Source: Paenibacillus sp. FSL H7-0331 (GTDB lineage Bacteria > Bacillota > Bacilli > Paenibacillales > NBRC-103111). Taken from it: DNA of 64,000 bases. Of this stretch, positions 41,318 through 51,095 are shown in pieces. The position numbers were made by a program, and so were the translations under genes. Each line of letters opens with the position of its first letter. Position 1 is the stretch's first letter. The stretch is taken from the NCBI RefSeq assembly GCF_001956045.1, contig NZ_MRTH01000037.1, positions 1 through 64,000 on the forward strand, read 5' to 3'. The notes under the pieces were generated by a model that searched no databases, was not told where the DNA came from, and saw only the letters and a program-made list of their open reading frames with translations.

Positions 41318-43105
41318 ATGGAATTGAACTCATTATTTAAAAAGCTGTTCAAATTGTCTCTGAGACAAAAAATTATGTTCTCCATTATCGCTTGTCTGAT
41401 CGCTCCTCCCATTATTGCCATCCAGGTATCCGATTATTTTACAAGAGATGTACTGCGTGAGCAGGCAGCCACGAATGCTCAGGAATCATTGGATGTTGCG
41501 AATTTATATGTGACGGACCTGTTGAATTCCATGATTTATATGACCAATAACATTCAATTTGACAATGAAACTGCAACCGTCATGAAAAAGCTGGGTCAAG
41601 AACCGTTTGATCCCTCGTTAATCGTGATGGAAGGTAAATATATAACGAATAAACTGGAGACGCTCGTGTTCTCCAAGGATCATATGTATATCTCGGTCCT
41701 GCTGCCCAATGGGGCTTATTTTACGAATTATTCGGGCTCCGAATTCAATCCGCTGCAGTTTCGTTCCGAGCCCTGGTTTGCGAAGCTGGATTCCATGACC
41801 GAGTATGATATTCACTGGGTGGGAACACACCCGAACTATATTGGCTCAAGAACGAAAGCAAGCCCTAATCTGGTAACCATGGCAAGGGTACTCAAATCAG
41901 GCAGCTCCAAGCCCTATGCTTATATTGTTTTAAGTGCGGAGGAGCAGATGATCAGCGATTTTTTCAACAAGTATGCTCCAACGCAAAAAATGATGTTAAC
42001 GGATTCAGCAGGCACCATTCTTGCAAGCACGGATAACCAGCAAATAGGAACGGTCTTTTCACAGATGGAAGCTACGGATCAATCGAAAACCAAATTTTTA
42101 ATGGTGGACAACCAGGAATATATATTATTAAATGAACCGCTTTCGATTTCGGGATGGCATCTGATCAGCTTGGTGTCTTACCAAACGGCGATTGAAAAGA
42201 TTCAAAATATTCGTAAAAACGATTATTGGGCTCAATTTGTTTTTTTGCTTATTTTTATTGTATTCCTGTACTTGATTATTAACCGAATTACGAAACCGCT
42301 CGTTGTATTGGCGAGGGTAGCTGCCAGTGTTAAATTAGGAACGCTGAATGTCAGAGCGGATATTCGAGGCACGGATGAAATAGGCCGGCTTGGACAGGTG
42401 TTTAATCAGATGCTGGAACGCATTGAATTGATGATAGAGCAGATCACGGAGGAGCAGACGCGTAAACGGATGCTGGAGCTGGAGCTGCTGCAGGCGCAAA
42501 TCAATCCGCATTTTTTATTTAACCTGTTAAATTCGATCCGGATGAAAATCCGAATGAGAGGGGACCGGGAAAGCGCCGATCTCATTACATCACTCTCCAA
42601 GCTGCTGCGTATGACGATCAACCGCAACAATGAGTTTTTGCCGGTGGATGTGGAAGTAGATACAGTTCGACATTATGTGAAGCTGATGAATGTTAGACAT
42701 AATCAAAAAATCCAGTTTGAGGAGTCCATCGTACCGAATGTGCTGATGGAGGATATCCCTCGATTTACGATCCAGCCTTTTATTGAGAATGCTTTTATAC
42801 ATGGGTTAAATCAGAAATACGGCCACATCATCTTGTCTATATGGAAAGATCAAACTTATTTAATCATATCCGTGTGGGATGACGGTGTGGGCATCGATGA
42901 AGAAAAAATGGATGAACTGAAAAAATCATTTAATCGCGAAGCGAATGACTCCAAGAGCCGAATCAATGGGATTGGATTGAAAAATGTCCATGACCGTTTG
43001 GCCTTGATTTATGGTCCTTCCTTTCAAATGGATATTCAAAGCGATGCCAAGAGCGGCACGGAGATTACCATCAAGCTTCCGCTTCGGGCAAAAGGGGAGG
43101 ATTAA
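41318..43105 (+). CDS. YesM-type sensor histidine kinase
   Basis: A 595-residue membrane kinase. Membrane helices lie near residues 20-38 and 300-320, enclosing an extracellular Cache-like sensor (VLLPNGAYFTNYSGSEFN within it). A HAMP region (ITKPLVVLARVAASVKLGTL) and linker lead to QAQINPHFLFNLLNSI with the phospho-acceptor His398. The ATPase domain shows N-box PFIENAFIHG and G-box DDGVGID. ATG 41318 follows AGTAGGG closely; TTG 41324 is a possible alternative. The regulator gene follows at once. It likely senses the sugar of the GH42 locus. Confidence 0.92.
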   Translation: MELNSLFKKLFKLSLRQKIMFSIIACLIAPPIIAIQVSDYFTRDVLREQAATNAQESLDVANLYVTDLLNSMIYMTNNIQFDNETATVMKKLGQEPFDPSLIVMEGKYITNKLETLVFSKDHMYISVLLPNGAYFTNYSGSEFNPLQFRSEPWFAKLDSMTEYDIHWVGTHPNYIGSRTKASPNLVTMARVLKSGSSKPYAYIVLSAEEQMISDFFNKYAPTQKMMLTDSAGTILASTDNQQIGTVFSQMEATDQSKTKFLMVDNQEYILLNEPLSISGWHLISLVSYQTAIEKIQNIRKNDYWAQFVFLLIFIVFLYLIINRITKPLVVLARVAASVKLGTLNVRADIRGTDEIGRLGQVFNQMLERIELMIEQITEEQTRKRMLELELLQAQINPHFLFNLLNSIRMKIRMRGDRESADLITSLSKLLRMTINRNNEFLPVDVEVDTVRHYVKLMNVRHNQKIQFEESIVPNVLMEDIPRFTIQPFIENAFIHGLNQKYGHIILSIWKDQTYLIISVWDDGVGIDEEKMDELKKSFNREANDSKSRINGIGLKNVHDRLALIYGPSFQMDIQSDAKSGTEITIKLPLRAKGED

Positions 43106-43106
43106 C

Positions 43107-44732
43107 TTGTACAAAGTACTGTTGGCAGACGACGACTATCCGGTAATCGAGTTTTTGAGACAAGAAATCCCTTGGGTTGAACTGAATCTGCAATGCATCG
43201 GATATGCAGAGGATGGTTTATCGGCACTGGCCAAAGCACAGGAGGAGATGCCTGATATTTTGATTACCGATATTGGCATGCCCGGAATGAATGGCATCGA
43301 GCTGATCCAACACTTGAAGCAGCTCAATCCCAAAATGCGTACAGTCATTTTGTCCTGCCATGATGAATTTCAGTATACCCGCCAAGCGGTTAAGCTGCAT
43401 GTACAAGATTATGTGCTCAAGGAATCGATGGAAATTGAAGAGATGGTCGATATTTTGAAAAAGCTGCTGGTTCAAATGGATGAGGAACAGAACGAAACCC
43501 GAAGAAACCAAGGGATGCTGCTATCCTTCAAGCAAAATCAGGATACGCTGAAGGAGAAGCTGATCAGCAAGCTATTACATGCTCCGATCTTTGATGAAGC
43601 CGAATGGCATCGGGAGTTTGACAAATTCGGTATTGATTTTTCAACTAAAAAATACTTCTCCGTCATTTGCTACATCAATCAATATGACATGCAGTTGAAA
43701 CGGTTCCAGTCCGAGGAAGTGCTTGTATATGCGATAAGCAATATCATCGATGAAATTTTGCATAATAATCAGGATGCGGTTTGTTTCCGTTTAGGCTCCA
43801 AGGAACTATTGTTTCTGTTTGCCGGGACTAGAATGACCGGGAATCAGGTTACGGATTTCGATAAGAAGCCCTTACAGGATATTCAGTCAGCCATTCATAA
43901 ATATATAAAAATTGATGTTTCTTTTATTATGGGGGAGCATTACAGCAGCAATATTAAAGTGCTTAAAAGGGAGATCAATGTCTTAATGGAGTTGTCCCTT
44001 CAACGGTTTTATTTGGCTGATAGGGTGGTCATCCGAATGGAGCAGCTAACCGTTCCGTTTGCCCGCGAGGATATTTTCCAGTATTACTCGGAAGTCTCTG
44101 ATGCCTTCGGGAAGCTGTTACTTGATGAAGCTGTGGAACTGATTGATGAAACGATTTCGGAATGGTTCCGTTTCTTCATCGAACATCGGTTTCATCCTGA
44201 AGAGCTGAAGAGTTTCATTCTCAGACTGGTGATGGACCAATATGTGAAGGTCAGATCCTCAGCACAATATTTTGATTTTGAAATGTCGAAGGAGCTGCTG
44301 CATCAAGCTGTTTTATCTGTCGAATCGGTCTACGAATTGGAAGTGTGGCTGACTTTATTTTGGAAATCGCTGCTCGAATCTATTTCGACGATGTCCAAAC
44401 GTTCCAGACGTATGGAAATCATTAAAGCACAAAAATATGTGCTAACCCATCTTGACCAGAAAATTACTTTGGAGGAAGTTTCGGAATTGCTGCATTTGAA
44501 TCCGGCCTATTTCAGCCGTTTGTATAAAAAAGAGACACAGGAGAGCTTTATCGGCTATGTCACCCGGATGAAGATGGAGAAGGCTAAGGAATGGCTCGAA
44601 ACGACAAACAAAACGGTAGAGGAAATATCGGTTCAGCTTGGCTATGAGAATAAAAGCTACTTTAACAAATGCTTTAAATCAATTTACAAAATGCCACCTT
44701 CTTTGTTGCAGCAAAATCTCGGCTTGAAATAA
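43107..44732 (+). CDS. YesN-type response regulator (REC + AraC helix-turn-helix)
   Basis: A 541-residue regulator. TTG 43107 is the start: GGGGAGG lies 5 bases upstream and the product begins MYKVLLADDDYPV, the usual receiver-domain opening. D8/D9 and the phospho-acceptor D55 (ITDIGMPG) are present, with the lysine in YVLKESM. The middle 300 residues form the poorly conserved YesN linker. The C-terminal 100 residues carry two AraC helix-turn-helix motifs (LEEVSELLHLNPAYFSRLYK, ISVQLGYENKSYFNKCFK). It starts one base after the kinase stop. It probably activates the permease and GH42 units upstream. Confidence 0.93.
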   Translation: MYKVLLADDDYPVIEFLRQEIPWVELNLQCIGYAEDGLSALAKAQEEMPDILITDIGMPGMNGIELIQHLKQLNPKMRTVILSCHDEFQYTRQAVKLHVQDYVLKESMEIEEMVDILKKLLVQMDEEQNETRRNQGMLLSFKQNQDTLKEKLISKLLHAPIFDEAEWHREFDKFGIDFSTKKYFSVICYINQYDMQLKRFQSEEVLVYAISNIIDEILHNNQDAVCFRLGSKELLFLFAGTRMTGNQVTDFDKKPLQDIQSAIHKYIKIDVSFIMGEHYSSNIKVLKREINVLMELSLQRFYLADRVVIRMEQLTVPFAREDIFQYYSEVSDAFGKLLLDEAVELIDETISEWFRFFIEHRFHPEELKSFILRLVMDQYVKVRSSAQYFDFEMSKELLHQAVLSVESVYELEVWLTLFWKSLLESISTMSKRSRRMEIIKAQKYVLTHLDQKITLEEVSELLHLNPAYFSRLYKKETQESFIGYVTRMKMEKAKEWLETTNKTVEEISVQLGYENKSYFNKCFKSIYKMPPSLLQQNLGLK

Positions 44733-44862
44733 GGGTGGATTACTTGCTTGTACCGCAGCGCGGCGGCCTATCTGGATTGATGTGACCGCTGTTTATGTTT
44801 AATTTACAATAAAATCCAAATACGTTAGACTAATTGATGTGAATCGTATGTGAAATGTAGGA

Positions 44863-46134
44863 ATGGAGATGAAAATTTTGAGCAATTCTAATGCTATCCT
44901 GCATTATATGAACGCGTATATGGAGCTTTATCCATTTTCAGGGGTTATCCGTGTTGTTAAACAAGGGGAAATTATTTGTACTCAGGCATATGGTAAGGCT
45001 TGCATTGAATTCGATATTTCCAATCATACCGACACCCGTTTTGGTTTAGCTTCAGTTTCAAAGCAGTTTACGGCTTTTGCTGTTATGCAGTTGTATGACC
45101 AATCTCTGATCGATATCGATCAATCCGTTAATGATTACCTTCCTGACGAGCTAAAGGTGGACCAGCGCATCACTGCCCATCATTTAATGTCACATACTTC
45201 TGGTTTACCCATTTTCCACGGACTGGATGGCCATTTCTTCGGAGACTATGACAAAACGAATTACAGCCAGAGCGAGTTCGTAAAGTTTTTCCGGGAGCGT
45301 CCGCTGCATTTTGAACCGGGATCAGGATACGAATATTGTAATGCAGGATACCATATGCTTGCGTTTCTTGTTGAATCGGTAAGTGGTATTTCATTTAAAA
45401 AATATTTGGAGGAACATATTTTAAAGCCACTGGGGATGTTCGACACGACGCTTGAGGATGGAATGGAAATTCTGACAAGCAAAGCCTTCGGATATGGCAT
45501 GATCCATGAAAGTATAGTAAGGGGAGAATATCATAATCCTGCTTATAGTATCGGTGCTGGAGGTATGGTTTCTAACTGTTCAGACTTATATAAATGGTAT
45601 CTTTGTCTCAAAGAACGTAAATTGCTGGGCAACAGCACGTATTCTCGCTTTTTTCAGGAGAATGTAAACGGTTACTGCTATGGTTTATTCAAGGATTATA
45701 TGTACGGAAAACCAAGATTTTATCATGACGGTGCATATCTTGGAATTGGTGCGTATATGCAAAGTTTTTTCGAAGATGATATTTGTATTATTGTGCTATG
45801 CAATTATGACTTCGTTAATTATTTTCGGGTAGGGAACGCGATCAGTGAGTTGATCTTTACAGGAAATTCAGAGGTTCCGCAGAAGCCGTTGGAAATCGTT
45901 CTTGATGAAGAGTTAGCTGAAAAGTATGAAGGCGTCTACGTAAAAGATCGTGCAGAATTAAGAAGAGTTCATAATCATTGGGAATTTGTACATTTGGGCC
46001 GCTTTCACAAACCTCTCTATCCTATTGGGAACCATCAATTTCAGAGCACATGGTTGGATAAATCCTATATTCTAAAAAAATGTGAGGATGGTGAGTTTGA
46101 GTTTATAGGATTACGGAAGCAGATTGACTCCTGA
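44863..46134 (+). CDS. Serine hydrolase of the beta-lactamase/penicillin-binding fold
   Basis: A 423-residue protein. The active-site motifs are SVSK (nucleophile Ser near residue 65), YCN near 160 (the Y-x-N motif) and HDGAYLG near 290 in the place of the KTG/HxG triad. LLMSHTSGLP-type sequence (HHLMSHTSGLPIFHG) and EHILKPLGMFDTTL are also typical. A C-terminal domain of about 100 residues follows. There is no signal peptide, so it is likely a cytoplasmic esterase or peptidase rather than a resistance enzyme. The start is uncertain: ATG 44863, ATG 44869 or TTG 44878 (GGAG 9 bases before the last). Confidence 0.82.
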   Translation: MEMKILSNSNAILHYMNAYMELYPFSGVIRVVKQGEIICTQAYGKACIEFDISNHTDTRFGLASVSKQFTAFAVMQLYDQSLIDIDQSVNDYLPDELKVDQRITAHHLMSHTSGLPIFHGLDGHFFGDYDKTNYSQSEFVKFFRERPLHFEPGSGYEYCNAGYHMLAFLVESVSGISFKKYLEEHILKPLGMFDTTLEDGMEILTSKAFGYGMIHESIVRGEYHNPAYSIGAGGMVSNCSDLYKWYLCLKERKLLGNSTYSRFFQENVNGYCYGLFKDYMYGKPRFYHDGAYLGIGAYMQSFFEDDICIIVLCNYDFVNYFRVGNAISELIFTGNSEVPQKPLEIVLDEELAEKYEGVYVKDRAELRRVHNHWEFVHLGRFHKPLYPIGNHQFQSTWLDKSYILKKCEDGEFEFIGLRKQIDS

Positions 46135-46181
46135 AAGAGCTGCTAGAAATAGTGCGATAAGTTGTTTATAAGGGGGATACC

Positions 46182-46739
46182 ATGCTCATCTTGCGAAAAG
46201 GAAACAGGAATGATCTTGAATTCTTGATTCGAATTGATTTGAAAAATGATGGATACACGTCAGGACCAGATGATGTTGAACTGACAGAGCAGCAGCAAGA
46301 GGAACACCGCCAGAAGATACAGAAGTATGTAACTGATCCCAATAAAGGTGCATTTATTGCTGAGGATTCAGTTTTGTCCATGCCCATTGGTATGATCATG
46401 TATTCCATATCCAATAGGGATGATGTGTATTCATGGAAAACGATATATAATGAATTAGATCGTACCCTATTTCAAAGTGACGGTCGATTCCTCGAGATAT
46501 TTCAATTATGGGTGCATCCAGATTACCGCAGAGCAGGCTTGGCAACACAACTTAAAAGCAAGCTGGAAGAAGAAGCTCAATATCACAATGTCAATTTAAT
46601 ATATACACATACCGAAGCGGTAAATGATCACGTCATTGAGCTTAATAAAAAAATAGGTTATCAAGAGGTTCGACGTGGTCCTATTTGGGATGATATCATT
46701 CGTGTTAGCCTTATCAAACAGCTGAATGTATCCAATTAA
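46182..46739 (+). CDS. GNAT-family N-acetyltransferase
   Basis: A 185-residue cytoplasmic enzyme. The acetyl-CoA-binding motif A reads EIFQLWVHPDYRRAGLATQL, with the pyrophosphate loop RRAGLA, followed by IYTHTEAVNDHVIELNKKIGY, the usual motif B region. AAGGGGG lies 5 bases before ATG 46182. It transfers an acetyl group to an amine, but the acceptor is unknown. It stands between the serine hydrolase and the small ATPase in the same direction, possibly one transcript. Confidence 0.87.
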   Translation: MLILRKGNRNDLEFLIRIDLKNDGYTSGPDDVELTEQQQEEHRQKIQKYVTDPNKGAFIAEDSVLSMPIGMIMYSISNRDDVYSWKTIYNELDRTLFQSDGRFLEIFQLWVHPDYRRAGLATQLKSKLEEEAQYHNVNLIYTHTEAVNDHVIELNKKIGYQEVRRGPIWDDIIRVSLIKQLNVSN

Positions 46740-46765
46740 GAGTATAAGTATTGGAGTTGAACACC

Positions 46766-47476
46766 ATGTATTTGCGTAGCCTGGAAATTCTCAGAAATAA
46801 AGATCATGACTCAAAAGCGTATCCCTTTACGATACCCGCGATCAAAGAATTGGACTCCATTTCGTTTGAAACGAATGTCACCTTTCTAGTAGGGGAGAAT
46901 GGCTCAGGGAAATCGACACTGCTGGAGGCGATCGCCTATCAGTGCGGATTTAACACGGCTGGAGGAGGGAGGAACAACGCCTATGAGGTAGAGGCTTCCG
47001 CGTCCATTCTGGGGGATCATATTCGGCTCTCATGGATGCCCAAAATCACGAATGGATTTTTTCTGCGAGCAGAAACCTTTTATCACTTTGCATCCCATAT
47101 GGACACGCTGCCCGAGGGCTTACAATATTATGGAGGTCGTTCCTTACACGAGCAATCGCATGGGGAGGCGTTTCTTTCACTTTTCACACATCGCTTTGGA
47201 AAAAGGGCGATTTACCTGCTGGATGAACCGGAAGCGGCTCTATCGCCTGCGCGGCAGCTGGCATTGCTGCGCATTATTAAAGATTTGGAGCACGATGCTC
47301 AGTTCATCATCGCTACACATTCACCAATTCTGCTCGGATATCCAAATGCGCAAATACTGAACTTTGACGTTCAGCCTGTAGCCGGGATTCGATATGAGGA
47401 TACGCTGCATTATATTATTACCAGACGTTTTCTGGAAAACAGGAAGGCTGTCCTTAAGGAATTATTTGAAGATTAA
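46766..47476 (+). CDS. Small ABC-like AAA ATPase
   Basis: A 236-residue cytoplasmic ATPase of the SMC/ABC-like AAA_21/AAA_23 type. ATG 46766 has GGAG 9 bases upstream. Walker A is GENGSGKST (about residues 44-52), the signature-like segment is GGRSLHEQSHGEAFLSLF, Walker B is AIYLLDEPEAALSP, and the H-loop is ATHSPIL. It has no membrane partner next to it and lacks transporter-specific loops. Stand-alone proteins of this group are linked to nucleic-acid or toxin-antitoxin functions, but no partner nuclease is present here. A terminator follows. Confidence 0.83.
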   Translation: MYLRSLEILRNKDHDSKAYPFTIPAIKELDSISFETNVTFLVGENGSGKSTLLEAIAYQCGFNTAGGGRNNAYEVEASASILGDHIRLSWMPKITNGFFLRAETFYHFASHMDTLPEGLQYYGGRSLHEQSHGEAFLSLFTHRFGKRAIYLLDEPEAALSPARQLALLRIIKDLEHDAQFIIATHSPILLGYPNAQILNFDVQPVAGIRYEDTLHYIITRRFLENRKAVLKELFED

Positions 47477-47493
47477 CAGATTTGATGAAAAAC

Positions 47494-47520
47494 CTTCATA
47501 CGAAGTATGGAGATTTTTTT
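47494..47520 (+). terminator. Rho-independent terminator
   Basis: CTTCATAC (47494-47501) and GTATGGAG (47505-47512) pair with one G-U and a 3-base loop, followed by T7. It closes the ATPase gene. The remaining stretch to 47764 has no recognisable gene. Confidence 0.85.
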
Positions 47521-47764
47521 GCAGCTAAGGATTCCCCGGGAAATATCGACATAAAAAGAGGAACGGCATGGTAAATGACGGATAATTAATAAATGTGTTT
47601 TATTATTTTGGCAGTTACCAGAACAACAGGATTTACCAACTTTTTGTTGAATACATGAAAGATATGTGCGACGCAGCGAAGGGGATGGTGTGAATGCCAT
47701 GTCGTGTGTAATTCATTTTGAAATATTATAGTGTTATCAAAGCGACTTACAAGGAGGAAAAAGA

Positions 47765-48196
47765 TTGAGTAAGCTCAAAGCGCAAAGTTATGACAATCAT
47801 AAGAAATTTGTACCTCTATTCCATTTTGTCCTGGCACCCATCGCACTGATCCTATTCATTGCGTCGATTATTCACATGTTTAAAGAGCAATTTAGTTATG
47901 CTTCCCTTTTTGATTTTGGTATTTCCATATGTGTATTAATATTGGCGGCGCTTGTTCGCCTATTTGCAACCCAATTGCAGGATCGCAGCATTTTCCAGGA
48001 AGAGAACTTTCGGCACGTTCATCTTACAGGCAAACCCCTGGATGCAAGACTCAGTTTACAGCAGATCATCGCACTTCGTTTTGCTTCAGACGAATCATTT
48101 CCTCAATTATGTGTGAAGGCAGCCGAAACGGGGATGGAGCCTGACAAGATCAAGAAATCCATAACTGTGTGGAGGGCTGATCACAACCGAGTGTAA
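47765..48196 (+). CDS. DUF6526 family membrane protein
   Basis: A 143-residue protein starting at TTG 47765 with AAGGAGG 8 bases upstream. The N-terminal KLKAQSYDNHKKFVPLFHFV is the family signature. Two membrane helices follow (about residues 23-43 and 52-69), then a soluble C-terminal part with RHVHLTGKPLDARLSLQQII and LCVKAAETGMEPDKIKKSI. DUF6526 proteins are common in Bacillota and Bacteroidota; their function is unknown. A strong terminator follows at 48307-48348. Confidence 0.8.
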   Translation: MSKLKAQSYDNHKKFVPLFHFVLAPIALILFIASIIHMFKEQFSYASLFDFGISICVLILAALVRLFATQLQDRSIFQEENFRHVHLTGKPLDARLSLQQIIALRFASDESFPQLCVKAAETGMEPDKIKKSITVWRADHNRV

Positions 48197-48306
48197 CGTG
48201 ATCATCTTTGCGGATTGTGTATTTCGAAAGGTTACAAACAGGATTCATATATCTCTTGGTTTGGGAGGCAGAGGAACGATGCATGCCCCTGGGCTCTATA
48301 AAACCT

Positions 48307-48348
48307 AAAGCCGCTAAACACTACTTTGAGTGTTTGGCGGTTTTTTTT
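48307..48348 (+). terminator. Rho-independent terminator after the DUF6526 gene
   Basis: AAAGCCGCTAAACACT and AGTGTTTGGCGG pair over 12 positions with one G-U and a 6-base loop, followed by T8. No gene is seen between 48197 and 48578. Confidence 0.9.
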
Positions 48349-48578
48349 AGCAGCGTGTTGACTTGGTACTGCTTGTGTCTGGCATTACATATCAATAAGA
48401 TACACTTTAAGTATCATCCTTTAAATTCAAGGTAATTAAAATGAAAATAAACGAATTCCTATGTGTTATATCTATTATAAGTTTAATATGTTATGTAAAA
48501 TGAACGTATTTATTAATATAATAAACTCATACCGATAAAGTAATCAATGGATGAACGGTTCAGAGAGGATGACTATCG

Positions 48579-49754
48579 TTGAGTAAATACAATTCAAACA
48601 AGATGGATACAGAGGGTCTACAAGCACGTATTGATGAGGTAATTGATCGTACACTTGCTGAAAAACGGCTGGTTGGCACGGTTATCCAAGTTGCGATTAA
48701 TGGAGAGCAAAGTTATAGTCGTGCTGCCGGTTTTGCAGACCGTGAGCATCACCGGCTTATGCAAAATAATACATTATTCCGACTTGCGTCCGTGTCCAAG
48801 CCGATCGTTTCCACGGCTGCCCTGGTACTCGTATCGCAAGGCCGCCTGCAATTAGACGACCGTGTGGACTATTGGCTGCCCGAGTTTAACCCCCGTCTGC
48901 TAAGCGGTGAATTTGCTGCAGTGACTATTCGGCATTTGTTGACTCACACGGCTGGGCTGACCTATCGATTCTTTCAGAAAGAACATGATTCATACGAGAG
49001 CGCCGGAGTATCAGATGGCATGGACCAGGCTGACATTACATTGGATGAGAATCTACGCCGTATTGCTTCTGTACCGCTCCTCTATGCGCCAGGCACCCAG
49101 TGGAAATATTCCATTGCAACAGATGTTCTTGGTGCAGTAATTGCCAAAGTTGCGGGTGCCCCACTAAACGAAGCGGTGCGTTCTCTGGTGACCGAACCGC
49201 TTGGCATGAATGATACGGGGTTTATTACGGTCGACCCGATACGGCTTTCTGCGGCATATGCGAGTGCTATTCCTGAGCCACGTCGTATGCTTGACAGTGA
49301 CCATATTCCATTTATAGAAGGCACGGCCGGTTTCAGGCTTGCTCCCGGTCGGGCACTTGATGATAGCGCTTATCAATCAGGTGGAGCAGGTATGGTTGGC
49401 AGCGCGGGAGATCTTTTGCAACTGCTGGAAACTTTGCGGATGGGTGGGGCACCTCTTTTGCCGAAGAGTTTGGTCCAAGAGATGACGACTAACCAGATCG
49501 GAAGCCTTCCTATGGCTTACTGGCCGGGGCGTGGATTCGGTCTAGGTTTTACCGTGCTTAAAGATCCGGTCGCCGCAGAAACTTGCGAGTCACCAGGAAC
49601 TTGGCGTATGGGGGGAACCTATGGTCATTCGTGGTTCGTTGATCCCGTAAAGCAAATAAGCGTCGTGGCGTTTACCAACACCGCATTGGAGGGCATGTCA
49701 GGCCAGTTTACGGTAGACCTTTGTAAAGCCGTTTATGAAGGGAGTAAGAAGTGA
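48579..49754 (+). CDS. Class C beta-lactamase-like serine hydrolase
   Basis: A 391-residue protein with the catalytic SVSK tetrad near residue 72, WKYSIA near 167 (Y-x-N/S-type motif) and GGTYGHSW near 345 as the third motif. Supporting segments are IRHLLTHTAGLTY and LVTEPLGMNDTGF. It has no signal peptide, so it is more likely a cytoplasmic esterase, transesterase or amidase than an exported beta-lactamase. TTG 48579 follows GAGAGG by about 11 bases. It is distinct from the serine hydrolase at 44863 and forms its own unit, closed by the hairpin at 49848-49870. Confidence 0.85.
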   Translation: MSKYNSNKMDTEGLQARIDEVIDRTLAEKRLVGTVIQVAINGEQSYSRAAGFADREHHRLMQNNTLFRLASVSKPIVSTAALVLVSQGRLQLDDRVDYWLPEFNPRLLSGEFAAVTIRHLLTHTAGLTYRFFQKEHDSYESAGVSDGMDQADITLDENLRRIASVPLLYAPGTQWKYSIATDVLGAVIAKVAGAPLNEAVRSLVTEPLGMNDTGFITVDPIRLSAAYASAIPEPRRMLDSDHIPFIEGTAGFRLAPGRALDDSAYQSGGAGMVGSAGDLLQLLETLRMGGAPLLPKSLVQEMTTNQIGSLPMAYWPGRGFGLGFTVLKDPVAAETCESPGTWRMGGTYGHSWFVDPVKQISVVAFTNTALEGMSGQFTVDLCKAVYEGSKK

Positions 49755-49847
49755 AGAATGGCAGAAAACTCAAAGTAGAAATGTAGCCGTTTAAAACTCT
49801 CAGCTGCGAACGAGTCTTTTGGTAATGAAATCGACTCACACGAGAAA

Positions 49848-49870
49848 GCGCATCGCTGTCAGCGATGCGC
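49848..49870. terminator. Bidirectional hairpin between convergent units
   Basis: GCGCATCGCT (49848-49857) and AGCGATGCGC (49861-49870) pair perfectly around a 3-base loop. On the minus strand CTTTCTC follows, serving the germination operon; on the plus strand there is no T tract. Confidence 0.7.
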
Positions 49871-49895
49871 CCAGGTTCGCTAAAGCTCATGATCA

Positions 49896-51095
49896 TTAAT
49901 TGTTCTCATTTAAAAAAGTGTTAGTTTTCAATCCCAAGTACCTCATTTTAACGTCTACAGTTACATCAATATCTGCCTTCGCGAACTCGTCATTCCAATT
50001 TTCTTTGACTTTTTTGAAATTTTGATAATCCTGCCTATTCATGACTTCACCGAAGCCAAATATATCGGAGCTATATTCCTTTTGGGCCTTTTCAATGGTC
50101 CCTTTAATTCCAGCTTTCACCTGTTCTTCAATCAGGCTTTGATAATGGGTATATGTTTCTAATTTCCTCATGTCATCGCTACATTGTGTGCCTTCCATTT
50201 TGGCTTCCAAGGAAACCGAAATTTGTATAAAAGGCTTATCGTCTTTGTAGTGTGATTTAACTTTGGAGTGAGAATTAAATATATGAACAGTGATGAACTT
50301 GTTCTTTCCACATGTAGTGGTTATAGACGTGGATTTGATTTTGTTTTGGGTCCACAAATAATATCTGGTATCATCCACGGCAAGATAGCCTTGTAACTGC
50401 TCGCCCTTGAAAATGGCTATACCGCTTAATAAAACCATAGCATCGGGTTCAATGGTCTCCATGTTACTTTTTCTTTTCCCTTTTTCAGCATCACCTTGGA
50501 TGGTAACAGCGGTTAGCACAGGTTCTCTTCCTTTCGAAATTAACGAGGAAACAAAATCCTTGATTTTACTCTGAGGATCCCCGCCATAATCCTTGAACAT
50601 GGTCTCAAGCTGTGTTTTTAGTTTAAATGAAGAAGATTTTTGCAGGGGATAAGAAACTTTTAATACATCGGATGCTGAAACTCCTTTTGCAATAATCAGA
50701 TTATATTCATTTCGTATTTCTCGATTTCTGTCCAGAAAGTCAATAAATTCAAGTAAGCCTTCCTTGGCTACCTCTTCACTAATGACTATGACTTGTACAT
50801 GAGAGTAAGTTGAACTTCTCGTGAAGCCAATATTCAACTTATTCACAAGTTCTGCAATCATATCACCTTCCAGACTAAAAATGATGGAAGGGGTAGCCTT
50901 CCCGCCTGTCTTTGGATTTATTTCTGTTTCAATGATCGATTCAGTTGTCAATTTATATTTTTTATACTCCCCTTTGTCTATGCCGATCCCTGTAATAAGG
51001 GATGTTGCATTAAGCTCTTTTCGGTCCCAACAACCACTTACAATAACGACGATAATAAGTAAAGGTACACACAAACCGATTATTCTTGTCATCAT
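49896..51095 (-). CDS. gerC: Spore germination lipoprotein, Ger(x)C family
   Basis: A 399-residue lipoprotein of the germinant receptor. The signal ends at the lipobox VSGC, with lipidated Cys22, directly followed by WDRKELN, the hallmark of GerC proteins. Conserved segments include ATSLITGIGIDKG, EVAKEGLLEFIDFLDRN and a C-terminal AGIKGTIEKAQKEYSSDIFGFGE. ATG 51095 lies 10 bases after GGAGG and overlaps the GerA stop (ATGA). GerC is the C subunit exposed on the outer face of the spore inner membrane, acting with GerA and GerB. The symbol names the family; the specific receptor is not determined. Confidence 0.92.
   Translation of the reverse strand: MMTRIIGLCVPLLIIVVIVSGCWDRKELNATSLITGIGIDKGEYKKYKLTTESIIETEINPKTGGKATPSIIFSLEGDMIAELVNKLNIGFTRSSTYSHVQVIVISEEVAKEGLLEFIDFLDRNREIRNEYNLIIAKGVSASDVLKVSYPLQKSSSFKLKTQLETMFKDYGGDPQSKIKDFVSSLISKGREPVLTAVTIQGDAEKGKRKSNMETIEPDAMVLLSGIAIFKGEQLQGYLAVDDTRYYLWTQNKIKSTSITTTCGKNKFITVHIFNSHSKVKSHYKDDKPFIQISVSLEAKMEGTQCSDDMRKLETYTHYQSLIEEQVKAGIKGTIEKAQKEYSSDIFGFGEVMNRQDYQNFKKVKENWNDEFAKADIDVTVDVKMRYLGLKTNTFLNENN

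Noticed and set aside
47521..47764. Possible gene remnant between the ATPase terminator and the DUF6526 gene
   Set aside because: A 30-codon open stretch with some natural-looking residues exists, but no family was recognised and no start is supported.
48208..48435. 75-codon frame after the DUF6526 gene
   Set aside because: It reads through a strong terminator hairpin with T8, so it is not a gene.
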